Assembly: GCA_023055505.1 (NCBI GenBank)
Contig: JALIRH010000014.1
Coordinates: 13,790,501 to 13,854,500, forward strand
DNA: 64,000 nucleotides
DNA from: Callipepla californica brunnescens
Taxonomy: Eukaryota > Chordata > Aves > Galliformes > Odontophoridae
Direction: 5' to 3'
Every line of letters starts with the position of its first letter. The first letter of the stretch is position 1. Of the stretch, positions 25,787 through 41,902 are shown piece after piece. Both the position numbers and the translations under genes were made by a program. Below the pieces are notes generated by a model that saw only the letters and a list, made by a program, of their open reading frames with translations, had not been told where the DNA came from and made no database searches.

Positions 25787-26517
25787 GCCCCTCCCGCCGC
25801 CGCCGCTCCCCTGAGGGCCGCCCCGCCGCGGGGGGGGGCGGGGCCGCTGACGGCCGCAGTGCGCCCGGAGCCGCGCGGTCACGTGGTGAGGGCGCGGGGC
25901 GGGGCTTGCCGGCGCGAGGCGGGCGGCGGGGACAAAGCGGCCGCCATCTTAGGTCTGCGGGTAGACGGCGGCGGAGGAGCCGGTGCGCGGGGCCGGGCGC
26001 CCCGTGATCCCCACCCGGCTCCGTGAGGCGAAGCGCGGGAACGGGGGCGCGCGGGCGGCCGCGGCCGAAACCACCGCGGGGACCGCTGAGAAATCGTCCC
26101 CCGCGCTTCTCCCTCCTCCCCCCCCTTTCCCCCCTACTCCATCTTCGCTCCCCGAGCGGCGGGACGTGATTGGTCGGTTTTAATTTGTCGCGCTGCCATT
26201 GGTCGGCGGCCGGAGAGGGGGTGGGAGCGGGCGGCGCGTGACGTCAGCGCGCAGCGCGGCGAGGCCGGCGGCTATTTATAGGGGCGGAGCGGCGCTGCGC
26301 AGGAGCGAGCAGGCGGGTCGGGCCCGGGCAGGCCGCAGCTCTCATCGCGCCTCATCCCCGCGGGAGCAGGGAGAAACAGCGCGGAAAGCCGCGATCCGCC
26401 TCCGCCGAGTTCTCCTTTCGGCGCTCGCTGAGCTTTTGTCTCCGTCTGTGCAGCGCTCGAGCGCCCCCGCCGTGCTTTTGTGTTCTGCCGGGCCCTGTCG
26501 GGAAAGGCGCGGCCGAG

Positions 26518-26566
26518 ATGGACCCCTGTCACACCGAGGAGACCGAGGGCGAGATCCCCGGCTTGG
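26518..26566 (+). CDS. First coding exon of an unidentified gene (partial)
   Basis: Downstream of the CRE/TATA promoter, after a GC-rich leader of about 220 bases, the first good ATG (context GCCGAGATGG) opens 16 codons plus one base and ends at a strong donor, G|GTAAGG. The peptide MDPCHTEETEGEIPGL is acidic, as many regulatory protein N-termini are. I do not recognise it. No second exon could be assigned. The gene points at DCK2, whose 3' end is only about 0.75 kb away on the opposite strand, so the rest must be very short, overlap DCK2 antisense, or lie in distant exons. It could also be a noncoding transcript with a chance ATG. Confidence 0.5.
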
Positions 26567-26569
26567 GTA

Positions 26570-27300
26570 AGGCCGCGCGGCGGCGGGAGGCGGCTGGGAG
26601 CGGCGTGGCGTGAGGGGAATCCGGTGGGGGTGGGGCGGTGGATGGGGGAGGGGCGATCCGGGACCTCGGCGCCGTTGCGGCTCCCCTCCCCCACCCCCCC
26701 GCGTTGGCCCTTGGGGCGGCGGGGCACGTACGGTGCTTTGGGCCCGGCCCGGCCGCGTGCGCCGCTCCCTCCCTTCCTGCTTCCTCTTCCCCCCTCCCCC
26801 CCTTCGCCGCGTGTGTCGTGGCGGCCGCTGAGCTCCGGGCGGGGGGTACGGGGTGAGCTGGGCGGCTTTGAGGGGGTGGGGGTTAGAATAGCGTGTTGCG
26901 GGCGGGATGCTGCGGGTTTGTTGTCCCGCCGATGGCTCCGATCCATGCCGGCCTCGTGGGAAGGGCGAGGGGGGGGGTGAGAAGTGGGGGAAGGGGAATT
27001 CCGTTGATTGGGGAGGGTGGGTTCGTAAACAAGGTACCCTTAAATGAGTTTGTTCCAGGTGTAATCCTTCTGACTGCAGTAATGCCCGGCCTTAAGTAGT
27101 GTAAATCCCTTGAAAACAGCCATTTAATGAAGCAGAAGTTGAAAGGAAGGGCTCTGGACGCCATAACAGTCTCCTCTTAAAATGGTGATCTGTGCCAATT
27201 ATTGCAAAACAACCCTGCCCCAGCGCCTCGTATCTATATTTACCGGTTGTCAGTTGCTGATAACTGCTTAACTCCTCTGTGGTTGGAGCCAGTTACCAGC
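26570..27300. other. Gap between the orphan first exon and the DCK2 3' end
   Basis: The first half is the CpG-island tail and the second half is ordinary sequence. No exon with a good acceptor and a frame continuing from the orphan first exon was found. It would contain the start of that gene's first intron. Confidence 0.5.
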
Positions 27301-27318
27301 CCGTGTTATTTTAAAACC

Positions 27319-27324
27319 TTTATT
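27319..27324 (-). terminator. DCK2: DCK2 polyadenylation signal
   Basis: TTTATT on the plus strand is AATAAA on the minus strand, about 240 bp past the DCK2 stop codon. Cleavage would be near 27300. The 3' UTR from 27560 down to there is A/T-rich and has no other feature. Confidence 0.7.
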
Positions 27325-27560
27325 AAACAGTAAAGAACATACACAAAGTGAAATACATTTTCAAGGCACTCGTATATATATTTTTCACATACATAGTGAA
27401 GTCTACAAAAAACAAATACAAAACACAGTTCAGCCGAACAAAAAAAAATACTTGTCCGAGATTAAGTTACAGTGACAATACATCTAGATCTAGTTTAGCT
27501 ATGTCTAACGTTCAACTCTTGAGTTCAAAGCACTTCGTGTTAACCTTGATTCTTGTCTTC

Positions 27561-30500
27561 TTAGGAAGTCAGGAAAGATTTGATCTGCGAAAACGAAGTG
27601 TATATTTAACATATTTAAAAAAGAAATGACAGAACATGTAAAAGTTTTCCCTTTTCTGGAGGAACAAAGGAGTTGTTACAGTTCTTTCTCCAGTGCTGTT
27701 TTGCATCTACGTATAATTCATGATCTGAAATGCCTTTTACTATAATTAGTACTGGGTAGACTTGAGTAACTTAAATAATTTATCAGAAGGATAGGGAAGC
27801 TGGCTTTCAGAATGCTGCACAGTATACAGTTTCATGGAAGGAAAATGGATGTGCCCTCACTAAGTAGCTTTTCCTTATGAAGAAAGGTAACATCTGAAAA
27901 TTGAGCTGAAGCTCTACTTCATTTTCCACAGTGGGAGATGCAGCTTCACAGCAACCACCACCACGTGATGCTGACTGAATGTTAGGCTCCCAGGCACGAG
28001 ACTAGATTTAAACACTGTTCTTCAGTATTGGTAACCAGAATAAGACAGAAAAAAGCTCCTAGAATTTATTTTGCTGTGCAGTGGGTACACAGCAGTTGGC
28101 CACAGCAGAGAAATTTATTTGGAGCATTTACTCCCTGATTTTGCCTTCCACAGAACTAGCAAACACCATTTTGTCTCGTGACATGCTTCTTCTGATGGCT
28201 GTCGTATTTCTCTTTTCCTCAGAGTGCCACATCATGCCCTTAAAGCTGCATATTATCTTTGTTTACATTTGTCAGATTCGTGCTCTGTCCAGAAAGCCTG
28301 GATCATGAGAATCTGAAGAAGCACAAGTAGCTCTGATCTGAGTTAAGAGTTTTCTAAAGAAATCATGGATGACATGAATTGGATGGCACCACTGTGTAAG
28401 CTATTTAGTGAATGGTATGGCAGTGCAGACTTGGCAGGGAGCAGTCTGACTAGTCCAGCTGCTGTGCCCTCTTTTTCCTCTGCAACTGCTCCTCTTCAAA
28501 AATAGCAGCTTATCTCTCAAACTGCATCGGGTGAGGGATTAAATAGTTTTGTGGAGGAGAATGAAATAAATGCCTCTTCTGCATCCCTGTGATGAAGGGG
28601 CCAATCACACGCCCCAGATTACTACTGCAGCATTCTATACTCTTAGTTTTTAAGGTAATATATTAAAATCATGAAGTCAGTAACTTGCAGTTTACTGCAG
28701 AGGAAAAAAAAAAAAAGTATTACTTACCTCATCAATCAGGTACTCCTGCTTAATTTTATCATTTTTAAAATCTTCATTAACATCCAAAACTAGAACAGGA
28801 ATCTCTTTAACGTTCTCAAAATCAACCCTGTTAAGAGATAAACATTGTTTTACGAATTACTTCATAGAAGTTCTACTTCCATGATGTTTTCATTGCTTTT
28901 CCAAGGCATCTGGCCTAGGAGGCAAGACCATTTCAGGTACAGGCTGGGAGCAGTGGCTGTGCAACTAGATGTCACTTAAGAAGTCGGTGATTTAAGAAAA
29001 CCGTCTACGTTTAAAAACGATTTCTGAAATGCAGTAAAGGGTGTTGAGCAGCATTCTAACTTGTAGCAAAAATACAGGAAATGTTTGCTCATGAGTTTGG
29101 AATGAGTACACAATGTAAATGTTATAATTCCACAAGACTGCAATATTCTTGTCTCCTGAACTCTTGGGTCATCCTACATGAATTCTAGGCTTAGTAAAAG
29201 CAGATGTGACTGTTCAGTCTCATATACTTTTCCTGGAATTGTTTTGAATCTGTTAGTACACCATCTGGAAGCAGTTTTGTTTATTTCAGCTGAAGAGGCA
29301 TGCTCGCCTACTAAGAATATCCTGAACACTTTTATGATCTTTTTGTTGTTGCAGTGACTTAATATGGTGATGTCACTTATTACTGCTGCAGTTAGTAATA
29401 AATATTTAACCTCCTGCTTTGCATTCAGTAGAGTAGTCCAGGTTACTGTAGGGAAAACGTGAAGTTAGCCTTCACATCTAGCTAATTCTTATGTGAGGAA
29501 AGCTAATAAACATCTCTCAGTGAGAGTCTAGGGGGGAAAAAAAGGCATGCAGAGATAGCTTAGTCACTGGCACGTTTGTTTTGTGTAAGTGACTGCCAGG
29601 AACCTGATAATTGCTTATTTTGAAGCTAGGGTTAATTTTTAAACCTTGCTGAACACAGTCATTCTAGTTTCAAGGTAATCAGGAGCTTACCTTCCCTTAC
29701 ACTGGACGTTGCTTAGTAAGAAACTGGCCATTGAGTCCAATTTCAACTGCCATATTCCTGTATACTTCCAGTTCTAAACTTAAGTAATTACTGGAGGAAA
29801 AATCGAGCTGCATAGCTTTTCAGCTTTTCTTTAATGCTTAAGCAAGTAATTCTAACTGTGCTTGAGTGAAACTAGAGTTGGATCTTAGTTTTATCCCTGA
29901 CCAACTTTACAATAAAGTAGAAAAAAGCCTTGCCTAAATGTTGAAATAAGCTGGTAGTTGTCTGGTTCCTCATGGCAACAAGTTATTTAAGCTGTTTTGC
30001 CCTCGCTAGTGGCCTAGGGGAAACAGATTCATACCTCATAGTTCTTTCGTAAAGCCAGGTCTCGTGTTTATAGTGGAGGTTTTCCAAATACTCGAGGTCA
30101 ATTCCTTCCTCTTCTTTTCTCCCCCTCTTCTGTAGTCTTTCCATGCATTTCTGAAAAAGCACAAGCCCAGATGTTAACATATTAAAAGCCAAATCAGCTA
30201 CACAGTAGTCATTAAAGGAAACAATGTGTAACAGGTGAAAATCAGGAAGGTTTCAAGAGCATTAGACATCAGTGAGCATTAATTTGAATGCGTGAATGAG
30301 TCGAAAGCTAGCAGTTCTGATTGAGATTCTTCCCATATACTATGGTGTTGAAGTACAACTTCAAAAATCATCATTTTGGTGCTTAGTGATTAGGAAACAT
30401 CAGCAACAGCAGCATTTGCAGGCATCAGAATAGCAGATTAGAAGGGGAGATGTTGAATTTGGTCTCTGAATCAAATCTGAGTTTACTACAGGCTTCCCAT

Positions 30501-32146
30501 TGCTTTGGAGAAGAAAATGCTGGTTGGGTGTGTAACTTACTGCAGTATATCATGAATACTTCAGCGTACCTGAGGTGTGGTTCTTAGGTAGATCATTCCA
30601 TCCAGTTCTATTTCAGATTGAAACTGATTTAAAAGCCACGTGTGCCAGTCCTGATAGATAGCCCACTCTGTTTCGTTGATGTTTCCAGATTCAAACAGGT
30701 TAGAAGCAAACACATACCTGAAATGAAAGACACTGGTGTTATGGTAGGAATAATGCAAATGAACTTGTTAAATATTAGCCATGAGAAACAGTGCTGGGAG
30801 CAGTAAGGATGCAGTCACACATCTGTAATGCTCTCTGCATCATTCAGCTCAGGCCTGGTGGTTAAAACTGCTGCTTGCAGGTGTTAGTTTAAGTGCTGGA
30901 GCTGTTACTCAGAGCTCTGGTTGCACTGAGTCGTTACCTGTCACTGTACACAGATCTTTCAAAGAACTGCACGGGGTGTTCTGCTTCACACAGCTTGGCT
31001 GAGGGGGGCTTCAGCTGTGCCCTCACTCGGCTCAAGCAGGCGTAAGTCTGAAAAGTGTAAGCCCATCTTGTAGGTTTGTCATACAGCATTTCAAGTAGGT
31101 TTCCTCCACTCTTCTGAGATGTGGAAAGCTCCTAGGGGGGAAGAGAGATTTAATTGTTTCGTAGGGTTTTATTCCTGCGAAGAAAAGCACAGTGGGGGAT
31201 GACTGAATGGCCTTGGGGGGAAGTGGCATCTCTAGATGATATAGGGGAGCTTTGGCATCATTTCCTTGCCCAGTCGCTGCAGTTTTCCTCCTGTGCCCCT
31301 CCCCGGGGCTGCCAGGCACGGCACACCCACCTCGCACTGCTCCTCGCAGCTCTGGACGTTGCACCACTTGGCGATGGGCTCGGGGATCACCTCCCACTCA
31401 TCGCTGTGCTGCTCGAGCAGCTTGACGAGCGTAGACTTTCCAGCCGCTGCAAAAGATGGGTCCAATTCGGAGCGTTAGTGCGGGCTGGCGGATAATGTAG
31501 CGGCAGCTGTGAGGTGTCTTATGAGCCCGCAGGCTGTGTTTGTGCGGTGCTGGAGCTGCGTGGCTGCGTACGGACCCCGGCTTTGCATCTCGGAGCAGGG
31601 CCGGGCGCACCGTGCCCGAGGAGGTGCTGAGAAAGCGGCTGTTATGTGCGGCGGCCGGGCGGTGAGGAGGCGGCGGGGCCGCCATTTTAGGAGCAGCGGC
31701 GCCGCATTGTTCGCGGGCTGGCGGGGAGAGCGGCGCCGCCGCGCATGCGCGGAGCTGAGGGCCGGCTGGCGGCGTGCCGCAGCGCCGACTGCGGGCGGGA
31801 ACTCTGAGCGCGGTGTCGGGAGGAGCGCGGAAGGATCTGGCGCGCGTCTTAATGCCCGGCGGTACGGCTGAGGTACGCGGCACGGGTGGGATGTATCCGT
31901 CCCGGACCGGCTGGTGTAACGCCGCGCCGCCGGGTAGCGCCCATAGGGCGGCAGGGCTCACCCGCCGGGATCCGCGCTTTGCCTCTCCGTGCCGTAAGGA
32001 CGGGGGGAAAGAGCGCTCCCACCCACGCGTCCCCGCGGCAGCCCCCGCTCACCGATATTGCCTTCAATGGAGACCTTCCTGAGCCGCTTCTGGAAGCTGC
32101 AGTCCAGCCCGGGGCCGCGGCAGCGCCTCTTCGCGGGGGTGGACAT
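27561..32146 (-). CDS. DCK2: Deoxycytidine kinase 2, complete in seven exons
   Basis: Deoxyribonucleoside kinase of the dCK/dGK family: it phosphorylates deoxynucleosides with ATP or UTP in the salvage pathway. Coding exons from the start: 32053-32146, 31331-31446, 30938-31131, 30570-30717, 30035-30150, 28728-28827, 27561-27584. They give 263 aa (human DCK 260). Visible: P-loop EGNIAAGKST at residues 28-37, WEVIPEP with catalytic Glu54, Tyr87, Gln98, Ala101 and Arg105 of the substrate pocket, [11 protein letters not shown] with Glu128-Arg129-Ser130 and Asp134, and the RGRKEEE lid. All match human dCK positions shifted by one, so dCK-type specificity is expected. Ser75 aligns with the regulatory Ser74. 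The N-terminus AKRRCR could act as a nuclear signal. Moderate overall divergence from DCK plus RUFY1/HNRNPH1 linkage mark it as the second paralogue, known from birds but not placental mammals. It shares a divergent CpG region with HNRNPH1. The last exon codes only seven residues. Confidence 0.93.
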
Positions 32147-33215
32147 GGCGGGAATGCGGCGCTGCGGGCGCTGCCCGCTTTAAGGCTCCCGCCGAGCGCT
32201 GGGCGGGCGCTCCCCGCCCCTCCCCGCGCAGCCGCGCCCGCTCGCCCCCTTCCCCTCCCCCCCTCCCGCCGTCGTCCCCCCCCCCCCCTCGCTTTTCCCG
32301 CCCAGAGCTGCGTTTCGCGCGGGTGCCGTAGCGAGTGCCGGTAGCTCTGTGGTGCCCAGCGGTGAGATGCGGGGTGAAGCGTAGCTTAGTGCCGGTGTGT
32401 TTGGAGGAGATGGGAGGGATCAGTGTTTTCCTTTGTGTTATGATAATTGTGACCCGTGTCTCTTCTTTCCCCCGTCTCCTACAAACACACCAGGCTTCAG
32501 TGACCGAAGCGAGCAGATTGTTTCACGTGGTGTAGCGTCAGCATTTGAAGCTGGTAAGTGCCAGTTCCCGCGCACGTCCGCTCAGTCAGAGCTGCCCGGA
32601 CGGCGGCGGCGCGGTGTGCGGAGCGGCGCTCACAGGCGCATGCGCGCAGGCCCGGCCCGCGCCCCGCGCGGGAGAGCGTGGCTCGGCTTTGTTCAGCGCA
32701 GCAGGCAGGCGACGCATGCTCACAAAGCACCGCGAGTGGGGGTGGGGGGGGAGGGAGGCGGGAGGGGGAGCGTAGATTAGCGAGGACGCATGCGCAATTT
32801 GGCGGGAGCGGCGCGGGGAGCGATTGCGTTAGGGGTGCGTGTCCCGGGGCGGCCGAGCGCGGCGGCGCTACGGAGCATGCGCAGGCGGGGCCTGCGGGGG
32901 GGGGGGGGGTGGGGTGGTCGGTGGTCAGGCTCCCCGGTTCGCGCCGCTCCGGCCGCGCCGAGGTTGCGGTGAGCTCCGGGCCGGAGAGCGGTGCGGTGAG
33001 CGTCGGCGGGGGCTGCCGGTCGTCGGGCCTGCCCGGGTGGTGCGTGGGGCCGGGGTTCTTTGTGCGGCGGATAGGCCCGGCCCAGCGGAAGCGGGAGTAC
33101 CCGCCGCCATTTCCTAGCGCGCTCTCGCCACAGGCTCGCCCGCTTGCTGCCGCCTGACCGGGACTAGGCGCTCTCCGGACAAAGGATCAGGCTCGGAGCC
33201 CTAGAACCACCGCGG
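31500..33215. promoter_or_regulatory. CpG-rich divergent promoter region of DCK2 and HNRNPH1
   Basis: About 1.7 kb of CpG-dense DNA covering DCK2 intron 1, DCK2 exon 1 and the HNRNPH1 upstream region. The two start codons are 1.08 kb apart, head to head. It contains NRF1-type palindromes at 31741-31750 and 32636-32645, near-copies at 32787-32796 and 32875-32883, GCCGCCATTT sites (YY1-type) near 31679 and 33104, many GC boxes and a run of 14 G at 32896-32909. No TATA box was seen. This is a typical housekeeping arrangement. Confidence 0.8.
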
Positions 33216-33224
33216 AGCCCCACC

Positions 33225-39909
<6,685 letters not shown>

Positions 39910-40562
39910 GCGGAGGGTGACTTTTGGTCAAATCTTTTTTAAAAAACGAAAAAACAAAAAACGAAGTTTAACAGTTTTGCAATACGAGCTTGTGATTTAT
40001 GCTTTACTGTCAGTGAAATCAGGATTGTTATTTTAAACCTTTCGGGTTGGCTATTTTTGAACATACAGAATGAACTTTCATCTAGGACGTAATAACCCAG
40101 TGAGCAGAGGCTGTAACTGTGAAACGACCCGGGGCGTTTCTCGCTTAGTTTCGTTGTAGGAGTGTATTTAAGCAGTAAGCGTATTTAGGTTAAAGCTGTT
40201 GGAATTACGTTACGTGTTGCTCTTATACCATACGACATCTGACACTGTTTGGAATCCATGTTGAAGAAAACATGCTTTTTTTGTAAAGAAACAATCTAGG
40301 AGCTGTGTCTGAAATTCCAAGTGAACATTTGGCATGTTAGTTCTAGTTTCTTTCTTTTAATATCCTGTAAGGCACGTTAAAGCTTTTTTTTTTTTTGGTT
40401 TTGTTTTTTTTTTTTAAGTTAATGGGGGAAACGTGTTGAGACGCAATACGGCTACGTTAGGGCTCGGTCTTGGTGTTCCTATACAATTCTGAGGCCTTGA
40501 TTTAATCTTTCATTGTATTGTGATTTCCTTTTTAGGTGTATTGCGCTAAGTGAAACTTGTTA

Positions 40563-40568
40563 AATAAA
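40563..40568 (+). terminator. HNRNPH1: HNRNPH1 polyadenylation signal
   Basis: AATAAA about 650 bp past the HNRNPH1 stop codon, followed by T-rich sequence. The 3' UTR (39910 to about 40585) has poly-T runs near 40385-40420 and no coding potential. Confidence 0.8.
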
Positions 40569-40599
40569 TCTTCCTTTTAAAAACTGGAACTCGCTGCTT

Positions 40600-41410
40600 C
40601 TTGACCTTCTGCCTCTGTCTGTGCCACGGCAGCCAAGCCTGGCGGTGCTTTGCGGTCAGTGCTGCTCTGTGTGCTCTGACTTCGTGGTGGAGTGCTGTGG
40701 AACTGCTGTGTTGGAGTGGTGATGGTTTCAGCCGGGGAAGGAAGCAGCTTCCTGAGGCACCGCTGGCGTGGGGCTGTCAGCAGCTTTAATGCACAGCACC
40801 GCGGGTGCGGCGCGGCCCTGATGCGGTTGTCAGGGCCCAGAGGAGCGCTGGGGATCACTGCGTAGCTGCGGCTGTCTGTGCTTCAGAGCTCAAGTGCTGG
40901 GGCTGTGGACATGGCAGCTCAGTGCAGCTGCGTGTCAGTGAATTGATGTGCTGAAGGCCGTGCTTACAGAGGTGGTTTTATAAACAGTTGGAGCCACGTG
41001 ATGGCTGAAGCTTCTCCTGCAGGGGCAGGGCAGCACTTTCCATGCATTCACTGTGCTCAACTCGTCCCTTTCTGATGAAACTTCCAACCCGTGGAGGGAG
41101 AACAGCTGGGCTGTCTTACAGCAGTAGGTTTTAAAAGCTCTGAAGCCAGTTTGGTCTCTGCTCTGCAGTGAAGGATCTCTGGTTTTGGGCTCACACTCAC
41201 CCAGCACTGAGTGCTCAAACTGCACGGGCTCAGCAGCCAGCACTGCCTTAGGGCTCTGGGCATGGGACCCAGCTGCTGCAGCTTCCTCTGGGGAATGCAG
41301 AAGCTCCCCGTGCAGCACTGTACACACGTCTCAGTTTGTACATTAAGCCTCAGACCATAGCACGCTTCCAGGGCCTGGGGCCGACTGAGCTTTAAGGAAC
41401 CAGAACCTGA
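40600..41410. other. Short spacer between convergent HNRNPH1 and RUFY1 3' ends
   Basis: About 0.8 kb separating the two polyadenylation sites. The sequence is unremarkable and GC-moderate, with no exon seen. Read-through from either gene would produce antisense overlap. Confidence 0.6.
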
Positions 41411-41431
41411 GTGATTCTTATTGCAAAAGAC

Positions 41432-41437
41432 TTTATT
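41432..41437 (-). terminator. RUFY1: RUFY1 polyadenylation signal
   Basis: TTTATT on the plus strand gives AATAAA on the minus strand, about 470 bp past the RUFY1 stop. Cleavage is expected near 41415. Confidence 0.75.
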
Positions 41438-41902
41438 GTGCTCACAGCTACGCCCAGAACAGGAGCTAAGTTACACATCTGTACTCCGAGTGACACGGAA
41501 GGCACATGATCGACACTCAGCAAGCTCCTGCTGACAATTGTAAGTGAACATTCCTTGGCTCAAAGACAGAACTGCACGGGAATGCCTACAGTGAGGGTAC
41601 AGTTAATGTACAGGAGTAACAGAGGGACTGAGCAACTAGAAACCCCATGTACAAATGTTAATACAAATACCTCGTGTATAAAAAAATCAGAGTGGGTTTG
41701 CGTTTTAGTTTCAAATAGAACTCGAGTGGAAATCAGGTAATACCGTTTTAATCATCCTGCCTGCTTCCTTCGTACTGATCTGTACAGAAAACACAGCGAA
41801 GGAAAGCACGGCAGCAGACACTGCTGTGAAGGTGCCCGGAGCTGAGAGCTAACGCTGGCTGCTCTTCAGTGCTGAGTTGGTCCCCTGGAGGTCCCCAAAG
41901 GC

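Larger units (their letters stand above)
25720..26950. promoter_or_regulatory. CpG island with CCAAT, CRE and TATA promoter, plus strand
   Basis: Dense CpG sequence of about 1.2 kb. In order along the plus strand it contains a CACGTG E-box near 25880, a GCCGCCATCTT site near 25943 (YY1-type, minus orientation), two ATTGG boxes (26169-26173 and 26198-26202), a full palindromic cAMP response element TGACGTCA (26239-26246) and a TATA-type TATTTATA (26273-26280). A CRE about 30 bp before a TATA box, with CCAAT boxes upstream, is the layout of inducible CREB-target promoters. Transcription would start near 26300 to the right. The YY1-type site leaves open a second, leftward start. Confidence 0.75.

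Noticed and set aside
26199..26980. Open frames of 120-220 codons in the second CpG island
   Set aside because: Same GC artefact. Only the short ATG-to-donor segment at 26518-26566 has supporting signals.
27348..27629. A 93-codon plus-strand frame, and the idea that its end is exon 2 of the orphan gene
   Set aside because: The part after the apparent acceptor is the reverse complement of the last DCK2 coding exon and 3' UTR, which fits the kinase family far better.
31398..33157. Long frames across the DCK2/HNRNPH1 promoter region
   Set aside because: GC-driven open frames in a divergent promoter. Real coding there is limited to DCK2 exons 1-2.
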